From Proteiniborus ethanoligenes (lineage in GTDB: Bacteria; Bacillota; Clostridia; Tissierellales; Proteiniboraceae): a DNA stretch of 38,449 nucleotides. The stretch spans positions 1 to 38,449 of the forward strand of contig NZ_FNQE01000031.1 of assembly GCF_900107485.1 (NCBI RefSeq), given 5' to 3'. The notes below the pieces were generated by a model. It was not told where the DNA came from. It made no database searches and was given only the letters and a program-made list of their open reading frames with translations. A program made the translations under genes and the position numbers. Below are positions 8,286 to 17,746 of this stretch, piece by piece. Position 1 is the stretch's first letter. Every line of letters begins with the position of its first letter.

Positions 8286-9092
8286 CTAAAGATGTCTTAT
8301 AAAACCCTGTGGATTATTAAGAAATGACCTGAAAAATTTAACTGATTCTATTTCATTATAGACTGTTTTTTTTATGGGTAAACTATTTAGGTCATATATA
8401 GAAGCATCTGGATGTGCCATGATTATTGGAGAATGAGTAGCTATAATGAACTGAGAATTTTGCTTAATCATTTCTTTAATCATAGCCATAAAAGCAAATT
8501 GATTCATCGGAGATAAAGGTGTTTCAGGCTCGTCTAATATATATAGTCCATTAGGAATAAATCTGGAGCTAAAAAACTCTAAAAAACTCTCTCCATGTGA
8601 TTTAGATTCCAAACCTCCATTATACATATTGTCCATTTCATTTAAGGAACGTGCATAAGGCATTCTGGCAAGACTATGCGCGTGTAGAGTTCTTCCTGTA
8701 TATCTGTTATCAATCTCTTGTAACTCCTGTTCCATATCCATTCTAATCTCATGTAATTTTCTCATATAATTAATAAAATCTTCAGCTCTTAAAAAGAACC
8801 CTTTATTTGTTTTTACACTCCAGGATAAATTTAGATATTTAGAAAGCTTTCTTGCATATTCAAATTCTCTATCTGTGTTAATATCTGTATCTCCTATTGC
8901 AATTGAGCCTATAGCACAAGCAATAGCCTCTAACAAAGTAGATTTTCCAGTCCCGTTCTCTCCTACAAGTATGGTTATAGGTGAGTCAAAGGTTATTTTT
9001 TCAAAAGAGCTTATTAATGGGATACTAAATGGATAGCCATGGTATGACTGGTGCTTTTTATTTAAATAGCTTACTTCCTTTAGATGAAACAT
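8286..9092 (-). CDS. Predicted AAA-family ATPase (ABC-ATPase-like, COG3910 type)
   Basis: 268 residues, cytosolic. Walker A GENGTGKST lies near residues 44-52, a signature-like SHGESF near 165, Walker B plus D-loop YILDEPETPLSP near 185, and the switch His in IATHSPIIMAHP near 220. This is the compact SMC/ABC-like ATPase of COG3910, whose physiological role is not established. There is no nuclease partner next to it, so I do not call it an OLD-family defence system. It sits alone between glnS and rsgA. Confidence 0.8.
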   Translation of the reverse strand: MFHLKEVSYLNKKHQSYHGYPFSIPLISSFEKITFDSPITILVGENGTGKSTLLEAIACAIGSIAIGDTDINTDREFEYARKLSKYLNLSWSVKTNKGFFLRAEDFINYMRKLHEIRMDMEQELQEIDNRYTGRTLHAHSLARMPYARSLNEMDNMYNGGLESKSHGESFLEFFSSRFIPNGLYILDEPETPLSPMNQFAFMAMIKEMIKQNSQFIIATHSPIIMAHPDASIYDLNSLPIKKTVYNEIESVKFFRSFLNNPQGFIRHL

Positions 9093-9185
9093 GTTTATTC
9101 ATCCTTTCCTTATGTCCGGACTTTGTAGATATATATTCTCTCAAATACTGATATTATCAAATTCATATGTTTATGTAAAGAAAAA

Positions 9186-9212
9186 CTACTTCTCTTTTTA
9201 AAAAAGAAGTAG
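9186..9212 (-). terminator. rsgA terminator
   Basis: CTACTTCT / AGAAGTAG stem (9186-9193 with 9205-9212), extended by T/A pairs, followed by T5 on the minus strand. It lies about 60 nt past the rsgA stop. Confidence 0.75.
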
Positions 9213-9272
9213 CTTTTCAAAAAAACATTTTACTATATTCCGAAGGTTTTAGATTCTAAATATTGTATTATT

Positions 9273-10331
9273 TTATCTTAAACTTTTAGATAATTTCTTT
9301 ACATAGTTTTTATACTCCATTGCTGCTTTTCTGTTAAGTTTTCTTTCTGTATATTCAGCTTCTTTTTTTAGTTTCATATAACTTTCGTATCTTTCTTTAC
9401 TCAATATACCATTATTAATTGCATTAATTACAGCACATTTTGGTTCTGTTGTATGAGTACAGTCTGAAAACTTGCATTGTAAGGAAAGTTCCTCAATATC
9501 TTCAAATGCAGTTTCTATACTGTCACTAACATCTAGTACATGTAACTCTCTCATCCCAGGAGTATCTATTACAACTCCTCCATTTGGAAGTAGCATAAGT
9601 TCTCTGTTAGTAGTAGTATGTTTTCCTTTTTCTCCTATGTTGCTTACTTCTTTGGTTACCTGTCTATTTTCACCTAAAAGCTCATTGATAATAGTAGATT
9701 TTCCTACACCTGATGATCCTAAAAAAGCAAGGGTTATACCTTTATTAATATATTCATTAATATGAGTAATTCCTAATTTATGAATACAACTTATAAAATG
9801 AACATCTATTCCAAATGAAATTTCTCTTACCTGTTTAAGCTTTTCCTCAATATCATCACATAAATCAGCTTTTGTAAGAAGAATTACTGGTTTAGAACCA
9901 CTGTCCCATGCCATTGTAATATATCTTTCTAATCTTCTTAGATTAAAATTATTATTAAGTGACATACATAAAAATGCTATATCAACATTAGTAGCTATAA
10001 TCTGTTCTTCAAATGTTCTTCCTGCAATTTTTCTCGAAAATTTACTTTTTCTACTTAATATTTCATGGATAATAGTTCTATCGTCATTTTCTTTTATTTT
10101 ATCCAGTATAACCCAATCTCCTACTGCTGGATAATCCTGTCTACCTGATGCAGAGTTAATCATTTTCCCTGATACTGATGCTAATATATTTCCTTGTTCA
10201 CTATATACTTTATATAGATTTTTATATTCTACTGCAATTCTTCCAACACTATAAAAGTTTCTATATTGTTCAAACTCTTTTTCTAATCTTTCATTCCATC
10301 CCAAGTCATATAAATTATATTTATTTGTCAA
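9273..10331 (-). CDS. rsgA: Small ribosomal subunit biogenesis GTPase RsgA
   Basis: 352 residues. An OB-fold N-terminal domain is followed by a circularly permuted GTPase (G4 TKAD precedes G1 GSSGVGKST near 206-214 and G3 DTPGM) and a zinc domain with CKFSDCTHTTEPKC. It binds 30S subunits late in maturation and hydrolyses GTP on the ribosome. The start is TTG at 10331, eight bases behind AGGAGG. The gene is preceded by a long regulated-looking leader with a small ORF and alternative stems, part of which covers the ribosome binding site. N-terminal divergence suggests a second, accessory RsgA paralog, but I cannot see the rest of the genome. Confidence 0.93.
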   Translation of the reverse strand: MTNKYNLYDLGWNERLEKEFEQYRNFYSVGRIAVEYKNLYKVYSEQGNILASVSGKMINSASGRQDYPAVGDWVILDKIKENDDRTIIHEILSRKSKFSRKIAGRTFEEQIIATNVDIAFLCMSLNNNFNLRRLERYITMAWDSGSKPVILLTKADLCDDIEEKLKQVREISFGIDVHFISCIHKLGITHINEYINKGITLAFLGSSGVGKSTIINELLGENRQVTKEVSNIGEKGKHTTTNRELMLLPNGGVVIDTPGMRELHVLDVSDSIETAFEDIEELSLQCKFSDCTHTTEPKCAVINAINNGILSKERYESYMKLKKEAEYTERKLNRKAAMEYKNYVKKLSKSLR

Positions 10332-10337
10332 TTATAA

Positions 10338-10402
10338 GCCCTCCTGTTATTTTAGGGCATAAGAATACCCTAGTAAGTAATAATTCAGATTACTCCTAGG
10401 GT
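10338..10402 (-). promoter_or_regulatory. Alternative RNA stems in the rsgA leader (candidate attenuator)
   Basis: On the minus strand five segments can pair in sequence. 1:2 is 10447-10455 with 10391-10399 (9 bp). 2:3 is 10396-10402 with 10367-10373 (7 bp) plus 10389-10393 with 10377-10381 (5 bp). 3:4 is 10368-10372 with 10353-10357 (5 bp). 4:5 is 10354-10358 with 10338-10342 (5 bp). Segment 5 overlaps the AGGAGG of rsgA (10340-10345). Neighbouring pairings exclude each other. Segment 1 lies inside the leader ORF. No poly-U run follows 2:3, so control of translation is more likely than termination. Confidence 0.6.
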
Positions 10403-10424
10403 TTAATTACAAATTAATCAATAG

Positions 10425-10511
10425 CTAATTACAGATTAACTTATTTCTAGGAGTAGTCATTATGAAACAATTAATTTTGTTTAAATATACACTATCCATA
10501 TTATTTTTCAT
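10425..10511 (-). CDS. Leader peptide ORF (28 aa) upstream of rsgA
   Basis: A 28-codon ORF starting MKNNMDSVYL and ending NKLICN, with AAAGGAGTG nine bases before its ATG, one of the best ribosome binding sites in the neighbourhood. It begins about 26 nt after the predicted transcription start and ends 94 nt before rsgA. Codons 19-22 (Thr-Thr-Pro-Arg) form segment 1 of the alternative pairing. The layout matches leader peptides whose stalling controls a downstream gene, as for erm genes. The peptide itself is not one I recognise. Confidence 0.6.
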   Translation of the reverse strand: MKNNMDSVYLNKINCFIMTTPRNKLICN

Positions 10512-10543
10512 AAAACATCACTCCTTTCATTGTACTTAAGATA

Positions 10544-10572
10544 ATAATAGCAAATTATAAGTTTTTTGTAAA
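10544..10572 (-). promoter_or_regulatory. Promoter of the rsgA leader transcript
   Basis: Minus strand: -35 TTTACA (10567-10572), 17-bp spacer, -10 TATTAT (10544-10549). The predicted start, near 10537, leaves about 200 nt of leader before rsgA. Confidence 0.65.
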
Positions 10573-10657
10573 CAGTATTTATTATAGTTCTTTATTCAAT
10601 GATACAATCTTTGGTTATTTATTAATATTAAACCAGAATTTCTTGCATTAATGAATA

Positions 10658-10683
10658 AGAGCCAAGTTTTTAATCTTGACTCT
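10658..10683 (-). terminator. Terminator of the double-P-loop ATPase gene
   Basis: AGAGTCAAG / CTTGGCTCT stem (9 bp with one G-T pair), 8-nt A/T loop, immediately after the stop codon at 10685. It isolates this gene from the rsgA leader. Confidence 0.65.
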
Positions 10684-10684
10684 A

Positions 10685-11767
10685 TTATGATTGTTCATAT
10701 TTTAATATTATTTGAATCAATTTATCTCTTACTTTTTCAATTTCGTTATAGTTCATATTAGGAATATACTGTGCTTCCATCATATCATGATTTTTCTTAG
10801 CACCTGCTAATTTATTAATGGCTATTGATATTAATTTCTCATAATTTTTTTTATTTTCCTTTATATCTTCTTCATAGTTATTTGATATTTCTTTGTTCAT
10901 ATAATTCTTAAAATCTATTGTCTTATAATTATTATCTTTAGCCCAATCCATTATAGATAATGCTATACTTAAATCCTTAATTATTATAGTTTCTATTTTT
11001 TCAGGTATTAATGGTGTGTGAAATATCTCTACATCTAAACCTCTTTGAATTGCTTCCTTATATATATTTTTCATCAATGTTGTTTTTCCTGTTCCTAGCT
11101 CCCCTTTTATGTAATAGGTTTTTTCTACATCTCTTAGCAATGTATCTGTATGATCTACCCATCCACTTGGTGTAAATGCGCTACCAAACAAATGTCTTTC
11201 TTTCCCTATTTTCTCTACTACCTTTAAATTTCCCAATATTTCCTTTACTAAATCGTGGATTAGTATATTAACCTTACTAAAATTCATTACTTCTTCCATC
11301 TTCCAAATAGTATCTTCTTGAATAAGCCTTGCTGCTTCAAAATATTTATATGCACTTTTATAAAACTTACTGTTTCTATCTATTACTTTTATTATTTCTT
11401 CTTTATTATTTTCTAAACCTTTAGAGTCCCAGTATTCACCTAGATTTACTATCATATCTACAGCACCTGGATACTTAGGGTCTATAACATGTGGTGCAGT
11501 GCCATCTAATACTGCAACCTTTAACTTAGGTATCATAACACAGTCGATAGAATCTTTATCCGAAGAACAATGATGGTACTCTACATCATATCCTTTCTCA
11601 AGCATATACTTTCCAATATTTCGCATCATTGAAGATTTTCCTGTTCCTGGTCCTCCTTTTAATATTATTATTTTATTTGCATCTTTTCTATTTATTATAT
11701 TGTCATAGTATGAAAAAAATCCTTTTGATGTATTGCCACCTGGAAACATCCTTCTAATCTTTGCCAT
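10685..11767 (-). CDS. Double P-loop ATPase of unknown function (PRK06851-like)
   Basis: 360 residues with two separate P-loop NTPase halves: GGPGTGKSS at about 38-46 and GELGTGKTT at about 222-230. Each is followed by a similar YDVEYHHC / LDVEIFHTP strand, pointing to an internal duplication. The first half carries conserved-looking CSSDKDSIDCV and LDGTAPHVIDPKYPGAVD motifs, the second a counterpart HTPLIPEKIETI. This matches a family of uncharacterised ATPases common in spore-forming Firmicutes. It is monocistronic, divergent from htpG. Confidence 0.75.
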   Translation of the reverse strand: MAKIRRMFPGGNTSKGFFSYYDNIINRKDANKIIILKGGPGTGKSSMMRNIGKYMLEKGYDVEYHHCSSDKDSIDCVMIPKLKVAVLDGTAPHVIDPKYPGAVDMIVNLGEYWDSKGLENNKEEIIKVIDRNSKFYKSAYKYFEAARLIQEDTIWKMEEVMNFSKVNILIHDLVKEILGNLKVVEKIGKERHLFGSAFTPSGWVDHTDTLLRDVEKTYYIKGELGTGKTTLMKNIYKEAIQRGLDVEIFHTPLIPEKIETIIIKDLSIALSIMDWAKDNNYKTIDFKNYMNKEISNNYEEDIKENKKNYEKLISIAINKLAGAKKNHDMMEAQYIPNMNYNEIEKVRDKLIQIILKYEQS

Positions 11768-11896
11768 AATAAAGCCTCCTAAAAAGATTTTATATAATAA
11801 CTTATTCTCTTAGATTTATTATGTGCATATAAGGAAAATACTTTCCTTTAGAAAAAATTCAATTAGTTTAAAATACAACACTATTACAAGTTAGCA

Positions 11897-11929
11897 TTGA
11901 CAAATGTAATAATTTTGATAAATTATAAT
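11897..11929 (+). promoter_or_regulatory. htpG promoter region
   Basis: TTGACA at 11897-11902 is a perfect -35. TATAAT at 11924-11929 is a perfect -10 but 21 bp away; TAAATT at 11919 gives 16 bp. Which -10 is used is unclear. The CIRCE operator overlaps or follows immediately. Confidence 0.5.
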
Positions 11930-11955
11930 TAGCACTCTATTATGAAGAGTGCTAA
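11929..11955 (+). promoter_or_regulatory. CIRCE operator (HrcA binding site) upstream of htpG
   Basis: TTAGCACTC, nine spacer bases, then GAGTGCTAA: both arms match the CIRCE consensus exactly. It lies at the promoter, 34 nt before the htpG start. HrcA represses through this element and releases upon heat or unfolded-protein stress. Confidence 0.97.
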
Positions 11956-11988
11956 TTACATAAAAATTTTACGAAGGGAGAAGATTTT

Positions 11989-13866
11989 ATGGTAAAAAAA
12001 GAGTTTAAAGCAGAATCAAAGAGATTGCTTGATCTTATGATTAACTCCATTTACACTCATAAGGAAATTTTCTTAAGAGAGCTTATTTCCAATGCTAGTG
12101 ATGCAATCGATAAAATGTATTATAGAGCCTTAACAGATAAGAGCTTAACCTTTAACAAAGATGATTATTATATTAAGATTGTAGCCGATAAAAATAATAG
12201 AACTTTGAGTATATTAGACACTGGTATTGGAATGACAAAAGAAGAGTTAGAAGAAAATCTTGGGACAATAGCACAAAGTGGTTCCTTTGCATTTAAAAAA
12301 GAAAATGAATTAAGAGACGGATATGATATTATAGGACAGTTTGGTGTAGGTTTTTACTCTGCTTTTATGGTGGCTGATTCTGTTACTGTTATAAGTAAAG
12401 CCTTAGGAAGTCAAGAAAGCTATAAATGGGAATCAACAGGTGCTGATGGATATACTATTGAGCCCTGTACGAAAGAAAATGTTGGTACAGAAATTATCTT
12501 AAAATTAAAAGAAAATACAGATGACGAAAAATATGATGAATTTTTAGAAGAATACAGATTAAGAGCTATTATAAAAAAATACTCTGATTTTATAAGATAT
12601 CCTATAAAAATGGATACTAGCACAATGGCTCTTAAAGAAGGTACAGAGGATGAGTATGAAGAAGTAATTGAAGAAAAGATAATCAATAGTATGGTTCCAA
12701 TATGGCGTAAAAACAAAAATGAGCTAACTAAGGAAGATTATGAAAATTTTTATTCAGAAAAACACTATGGCTTTGATGAACCACTAAAATATATTCATAT
12801 AAGTGCTGATGGTGCAGTAAGATATAATGCTATTTTATTTATTCCTGAAAAGATGCCTTTTGACTTTTATACTAATGAATATGAAAAGGGATTAGAGTTA
12901 TACTCTAGTGGGGTTCTAATAATGAATAAATGTCCAGACCTAATTCCAGATTATTTTAGCTTTGTTAAAGGAATGGTTGACTCAGAGGATTTATCTCTAA
13001 ATATATCAAGAGAAATGCTTCAGCATGATAGACAATTAAAGGTAATTGCTAAAAGAATTAAAGAAAGAGTTAAGAGCGAATTGCAGCTAATGCTTAAAAA
13101 TGAAAGAGATAAATATGAGGAATTCTTCAAAACCTTTGGGAAACAGCTTAAATATGGAGTCTATAGTGATTTTGGTCAAAACAAAGAAACACTTCAAGAT
13201 TTATTAATATTCTACTCTTCTACAGAAAAGAAAATGGTTACTTTAGAAGAATATATAGAAAGAATGAAAGAGGATCAAAAATATATTTATTATGCTTCAG
13301 GGGATTCTATTGACAAAATTGATAAAATGCCTCAAACCGATATCCTATCAGAAAAAGGCTATGAAATATTGTATTTTACTGACGATATTGATGAATTTGC
13401 TATTCGTATGCTAATGAATTACAAAGATAAGGAATTTAAATCTGTTTCAAGTGGGGATTTAGGTATAGAAGATAACGCTAAAGAAGAACAAACATCTGAA
13501 ACTGAAGTAAATAAAGAAATATTTGATTTTATGAAAGAAGCTTTATCAGATAAGATAATAGATGTCAGAGCATCAAAAAGACTAAAAAACCATCCTGTAT
13601 GTCTTGCAACTGATGGAGAACTAACTATAGAAATGGAAAAAATATTAAGCACTATGCCTAACAATCCAAATATTAAGGCTGAGAAGATTTTAGAAATCAA
13701 TACTAATCATCATGTGTTTAAAGCCTTAGAAGATGCCTATAAACATGATAAGGATAAGCTTAAATTGTATACTAATGTTCTATATAACCAAGCATTGCTT
13801 ATTGAAGGATTGCCAATAGGTGATCCTGTAGAGTTCACCGATAATATATGTAAGCTTATGATATAA
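11989..13866 (+). CDS. htpG: Hsp90-family chaperone HtpG
   Basis: 625 residues, full length. The N-terminal GHKL ATP-binding domain shows the conserved [23 protein letters not shown] and [15 protein letters not shown] motifs. The middle domain includes NISREMLQ, and the dimerisation domain ends at [13 protein letters not shown] cytosolic ATP-dependent chaperone. ATG 11989 follows GAAGGGAGAAG. Unlike B. subtilis htpG, which lacks CIRCE, this gene carries a perfect CIRCE operator. Confidence 0.98.
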   Translation: MVKKEFKAESKRLLDLMINSIYTHKEIFLRELISNASDAIDKMYYRALTDKSLTFNKDDYYIKIVADKNNRTLSILDTGIGMTKEELEENLGTIAQSGSFAFKKENELRDGYDIIGQFGVGFYSAFMVADSVTVISKALGSQESYKWESTGADGYTIEPCTKENVGTEIILKLKENTDDEKYDEFLEEYRLRAIIKKYSDFIRYPIKMDTSTMALKEGTEDEYEEVIEEKIINSMVPIWRKNKNELTKEDYENFYSEKHYGFDEPLKYIHISADGAVRYNAILFIPEKMPFDFYTNEYEKGLELYSSGVLIMNKCPDLIPDYFSFVKGMVDSEDLSLNISREMLQHDRQLKVIAKRIKERVKSELQLMLKNERDKYEEFFKTFGKQLKYGVYSDFGQNKETLQDLLIFYSSTEKKMVTLEEYIERMKEDQKYIYYASGDSIDKIDKMPQTDILSEKGYEILYFTDDIDEFAIRMLMNYKDKEFKSVSSGDLGIEDNAKEEQTSETEVNKEIFDFMKEALSDKIIDVRASKRLKNHPVCLATDGELTIEMEKILSTMPNNPNIKAEKILEINTNHHVFKALEDAYKHDKDKLKLYTNVLYNQALLIEGLPIGDPVEFTDNICKLMI

Positions 13867-13874
13867 TAAATTGA

Positions 13875-13911
13875 AAGCCTCTATGACTATGTTTTTGTGT
13901 CATAGAGGCTT
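13875..13911 (+). terminator. htpG terminator
   Basis: A perfect 13-bp stem (13875-13887 with 13899-13911), 11-nt loop and a trailing T5 run just after the stop. It may also serve the convergent GIY-YIG gene. Confidence 0.9.
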
Positions 13912-13919
13912 TTTGTAAG

Positions 13920-14183
13920 CTACTCACAACTTGTCTGCAATTTGAAACTACTTACAAGTAGCTCTTTTTCTGCTTTATTTAGCTGTTTTATAGCATATTC
14001 TCTTTTGGTAGCTGCAAATTTATCATCTATTTCTTCAAAATATACAAGCTCCACTGGTCTATTGGCTCTTGTGTATTTAGAGCCTGTTCCATTATTATGT
14101 TCAATTATTCTACGTTCTAAATCCGTAGTCCAACCAGTATATAGTGCATTGTTTTTGCATCTTACCATATATACATAAACCAT
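13920..14183 (-). CDS. GIY-YIG domain nuclease-like protein (YazA/YhbQ type)
   Basis: 87 residues, essentially a lone GIY-YIG domain. The motif reads VYMVRCKNNALYTGWT near residues 4-19, with the catalytic Arg in LERRIIEHN and the Glu in KREYAIKQL. The family includes small DNA endonucleases of uncertain cellular role. ATG 14183 is 20 nt downstream of the sbcC stop and has AGGAT ahead of it, so it probably belongs to the addB-addA-sbcD-sbcC transcript, consistent with a DNA-repair function. Confidence 0.9.
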   Translation of the reverse strand: MVYVYMVRCKNNALYTGWTTDLERRIIEHNNGTGSKYTRANRPVELVYFEEIDDKFAATKREYAIKQLNKAEKELLVSSFKLQTSCE

Positions 14184-14203
14184 ACTATCAATCCTATTCT
14201 ATA

Positions 14204-17200
14204 TTAGCTATATTCCATTTTTACCTTTGTTCCATGTACTCCCGCTACTGCCGGAGCGACTAAAAGCTTTACTGGTACTCTGTTTTTTAGTTCCTCTACA
14301 TGGCTGATAATTCCAACACTTAGGCTTTCATTGTATAGCCTTTCAAGAGAAGTCATAACCACATCTAAAAGATTAGCATCTAAAGTTCCAAAGCCTTCAT
14401 CTAGAAAAAAGAATTCTAAAGAAGTGGTTCCCTTTAATTGAATTTTTGATGATAATGCTAAAGCAAGTGAAAGTGATGTAAGAAAAGTTTCTCCCCCTGA
14501 CAAAGAGTTACACTCTCTTCTAGCCCCTCCATTGTGGTTATCAATTATTGCAAAATTATTGTTGGAGTCATATTCTAAATCATATCTTCCTCTAGTTATT
14601 TCTCTAAGCCTTTCTGAAGCTAGTCTAGCTATGTAAATTAAATGGCTCCTGGATACATATTCAACAAATCTTTTTGCTTTTGTTAACTCAAGTATTTCAT
14701 TTAGCATATCCCACCTTTTCTCTAGGTTTGAGGCTTCTGCTTTTAATTTTTCAACTTCCTTTAAACTTTTATTCATTTCATCAATTTTATTCTTTTTCTT
14801 TCCTATTTCCTCTATTAGCTCACTATGTTTGATATACGCTTCGTCCTTGTTCTTTATAATAATCTGCCACTCTTCCTCCTGTATCTCTTCACCATTTAAT
14901 TCTTTCCTTATTCTAGAAATATTGTTTTCAGTATCTTTTACTTCGTTAGTGTAAGCTTCAATATCTTTTTCCAAGCTTTCAATCTCATTATTTTCAACTT
15001 TACTATTAATTACTTCTTCAATAGAATTAAAATTATTGTCGGACAATGATTTAATTAAATTATTCTCTAGAGCAATAGAAGAATCCTTAAGTATTTGGAT
15101 AGCCTTTTCTAATCCTGTTATCTCTTCATTAAGTTTATTCTTTTTATCATTCTCACTATCTAAACAAGCTTTTAATTCCCTTTCTTTGTCTAGTATTTCA
15201 GTAATTGTTTTTTCAATTTGTGCTTTTAATTTTAGAGGCTCTTCTTTTCCTACAATTTGCTCAATGTTAAGATTTAGCTCAGTTACTCTATTGTTTTTAT
15301 TGTCAATTGACTGTCTTGTAAGCTTTATTTCTTCATTATTTTTATTCATTTTCTTAGAAATCTGTTCTATGTCAAATTTTGTCGTTTTATTTTCTTCTCT
15401 AAGCTGTTTTAACTGTTTTGCGATTAGTTCTATTTCTTCATCTAATTTATTTATTTCTTTTATTCTATCTGTTGCATTAGTAATGTTTAATTCTTTAATG
15501 AAATTATTATAATCCTCAAAAACGGTTCCTGTTTCCGCTTCGATTTCTGATAACTTAGTTTCAATCTTATCTAGAACATCTTTATCTCTATCTCGGTTTG
15601 TTTTATATTCTGTATTCTTATTAGTTAATAGGTTTTTTTCTTCCCTGTTTTTTGTAAGTCTATCATCCAAGGCCTTATTTTCTTCTTCCCATTTTGTTCT
15701 ATAGTCTTGTGCAAGGTTAATTTTTTCTTCTAAAGTTTTTCTTTCTTCTTCTAATTTATCTAATTGGCTCTGTGAAAATATCCCTTTAAGTTCCTTGAGA
15801 GCTTCTTCATTCTTCTCATACTCACTAGTCTTATTTTTTATTTCTTCTTCTAATCTGACTAAGTCAATTTTTAACAAATTAACTTCTGCTTCTAATTCTT
15901 TAATTAATGACTGCTTTTCTGATATTTCCCCCTCATCAAATAATATTGCAGGATTTGGATGATGTGTAGAGCCACAAACAGGGCAAGGCTCTGAATATAT
16001 CAATTGTTTCCTTAAAATACTAGCTAAGCTTTTACGCTCTAATTCTACTGCTTCCTGTTTTATTTCATCTAGCTTTTCATCCTTAGACTTAAGTTCTATG
16101 TCTAATTTAATATATCTGCTGTCAAGGATATTTTTCCCTTTTTCAATTTCCTTTTGTAATTTTATCAATTTATCAAATTTTTCATTTATTTCTTTTTGTT
16201 TTTCAATTTCTGATGATAAGTCAAAGATTTTTTTCTGAAAATATGATATCTCATTAACGTCTTTAGGTTTTTTTGATTCTAATTCCGCTTTTTTAATATC
16301 TAGCTCTTTTATTGTGCCTTCTATACTATTTAATTGGTTCAGAATTTCTTTTAATTCTTTATTGTTTTTTTCTATATTATTTATTGTATTATTTTTTTCA
16401 ATTTGGAAGTTTTTCTTATCTTTTCTCAACTGTAAGTATCTTTTCTCTAAATCATATGCGTGATTTAGCCTTTTTCTATACTCTGAAGAAACTGATTTGT
16501 TATTTATATCTTCTTCTTTTTCTTCAATTTTTTTATCTATATCTGCTTCTTTGAGTAATAGTTCTTTATTTTTGTCAGAATCTATTTTGATGCCTTTTTC
16601 TAAGTCAATATATTTTGCTTTTAATCCCTTTATCTCTTGTTCTATTTCTTCTTTTTGTTTTAATATTCCGATAGCATCTTCTACCTTAGATTTTTTATGG
16701 AGCAAATTAGGGTATTCATTTTGTCTTTTATCTAAAGCTATGTTGTACTCTTTTTCTTTTTCCTCTATAAGAGAGTTTAGTTTTTCTATGTCCATATTGT
16801 ATTGTTTTAAAGCTTGAATATTTGTTTCAAGGTCTTTCTGGGTTTGTTTTAGATTGTTAATATGTGGTATTACATTTAAAGAGTTTTTTCCTTTAATCAG
16901 TTTCTCTTTTTTAATTCTAAATTCCTCTTGTTTTTCCTTTAAGCTATTTTGTTTAGTAAAATAATCCTTTAATTCCTTTTGTAAATTACGTATTCTATTA
17001 TATTTTTCGTAGGCTTCATTAAGCTCTTTTATCTTAGTTTTTAATTTTACTTCATTTTGAATAAGCTCTGCCAGCTCCTTATTTAGCAGATTTATCTCTT
17101 CCTCAGACACACCTTCGTATCTGCTAAGCTCTCCTTGTATTCTATTTAAATTTTGCTTTATGATGTCTCTTTTATTTCTTGCTTTTCTATTAAGCTTTTC

Positions 17201-17746
17201 TCCATATTCTTCAAGTCCTAAAATTCTCTCCAGCATTTCATTTCTTCCAGTCCCTGTAAGGGTTAAAAATTCACTAAATTTTCCTTGAGGCAATACTACT
17301 GTCCTAATAAAGTCATTAAAATTTAGCCCGACAATATTATTTTGCAGCTCATTCTCTACTGCAGTTCTACCTTCTATAATTTGTTCTTGATTTCCGTTTT
17401 TATCATATACTATTAATCTTGCTATAGTAGTATTGATTCCACCATCCTTATTCTTCTTTAAACTTCTCTCCACCTTATATTTTTTTCTTTCGTTGCCATG
17501 TCCTACTTCAAAGTCAAAGGATATAAATAGCTTATCTGTTTCTGTATTTATATACATACTTGACTTTCTAGCAGTTTGTCCATATAGGGAAAGAGTTATT
17601 GCATCTAAGATAGATGACTTACCGCTGCCTGTAGGCCCAAATATTCCAAATAAACCTCTTTCAGTTAATCTTTCAAAATCAACTGATTGCTCTTCTAGAA
17701 AACTATTTAATCCTGATATTTTAAGCATTTTCGGTTTCAGCTTCAT
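14204..17746 (-). CDS. sbcC: Exonuclease SbcC (Rad50-like ATPase)
   Basis: About 1180 residues. The N-terminal ATPase half has Walker A GPTGSGKSS near 36-44. Two long coiled coils flank a zinc hook CPVC (in SEPCPVCGSTHHP, mid-protein). The C-terminal half has the ABC signature SLSGGETF and Walker B FFFLDEGFGTLD. With SbcD it forms the ATP-dependent nuclease that opens hairpins and blocked DNA ends. I use ATG 17746 (MKLKPKMLKISGLNSF) rather than the GTG one codon earlier, because this N-terminus matches relatives. The start overlaps the end of sbcD. Confidence 0.96.
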   Translation of the reverse strand: MKLKPKMLKISGLNSFLEEQSVDFERLTERGLFGIFGPTGSGKSSILDAITLSLYGQTARKSSMYINTETDKLFISFDFEVGHGNERKKYKVERSLKKNKDGGINTTIARLIVYDKNGNQEQIIEGRTAVENELQNNIVGLNFNDFIRTVVLPQGKFSEFLTLTGTGRNEMLERILGLEEYGEKLNRKARNKRDIIKQNLNRIQGELSRYEGVSEEEINLLNKELAELIQNEVKLKTKIKELNEAYEKYNRIRNLQKELKDYFTKQNSLKEKQEEFRIKKEKLIKGKNSLNVIPHINNLKQTQKDLETNIQALKQYNMDIEKLNSLIEEKEKEYNIALDKRQNEYPNLLHKKSKVEDAIGILKQKEEIEQEIKGLKAKYIDLEKGIKIDSDKNKELLLKEADIDKKIEEKEEDINNKSVSSEYRKRLNHAYDLEKRYLQLRKDKKNFQIEKNNTINNIEKNNKELKEILNQLNSIEGTIKELDIKKAELESKKPKDVNEISYFQKKIFDLSSEIEKQKEINEKFDKLIKLQKEIEKGKNILDSRYIKLDIELKSKDEKLDEIKQEAVELERKSLASILRKQLIYSEPCPVCGSTHHPNPAILFDEGEISEKQSLIKELEAEVNLLKIDLVRLEEEIKNKTSEYEKNEEALKELKGIFSQSQLDKLEEERKTLEEKINLAQDYRTKWEEENKALDDRLTKNREEKNLLTNKNTEYKTNRDRDKDVLDKIETKLSEIEAETGTVFEDYNNFIKELNITNATDRIKEINKLDEEIELIAKQLKQLREENKTTKFDIEQISKKMNKNNEEIKLTRQSIDNKNNRVTELNLNIEQIVGKEEPLKLKAQIEKTITEILDKERELKACLDSENDKKNKLNEEITGLEKAIQILKDSSIALENNLIKSLSDNNFNSIEEVINSKVENNEIESLEKDIEAYTNEVKDTENNISRIRKELNGEEIQEEEWQIIIKNKDEAYIKHSELIEEIGKKKNKIDEMNKSLKEVEKLKAEASNLEKRWDMLNEILELTKAKRFVEYVSRSHLIYIARLASERLREITRGRYDLEYDSNNNFAIIDNHNGGARRECNSLSGGETFLTSLSLALALSSKIQLKGTTSLEFFFLDEGFGTLDANLLDVVMTSLERLYNESLSVGIISHVEELKNRVPVKLLVAPAVAGVHGTKVKMEYS

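Noticed and set aside
8286-9092. Anti-phage OLD or retron-like ATPase system
   Set aside because: The ATPase has no Toprim, nuclease or toxin partner next to it, and the motifs fit the stand-alone COG3910 group.
10331-10572. T-box or metabolite riboswitch before rsgA
   Set aside because: No T-box sequence or known aptamer core was recognised, and there is no terminator with a U run. A leader ORF with a strong ribosome binding site explains the layout better.
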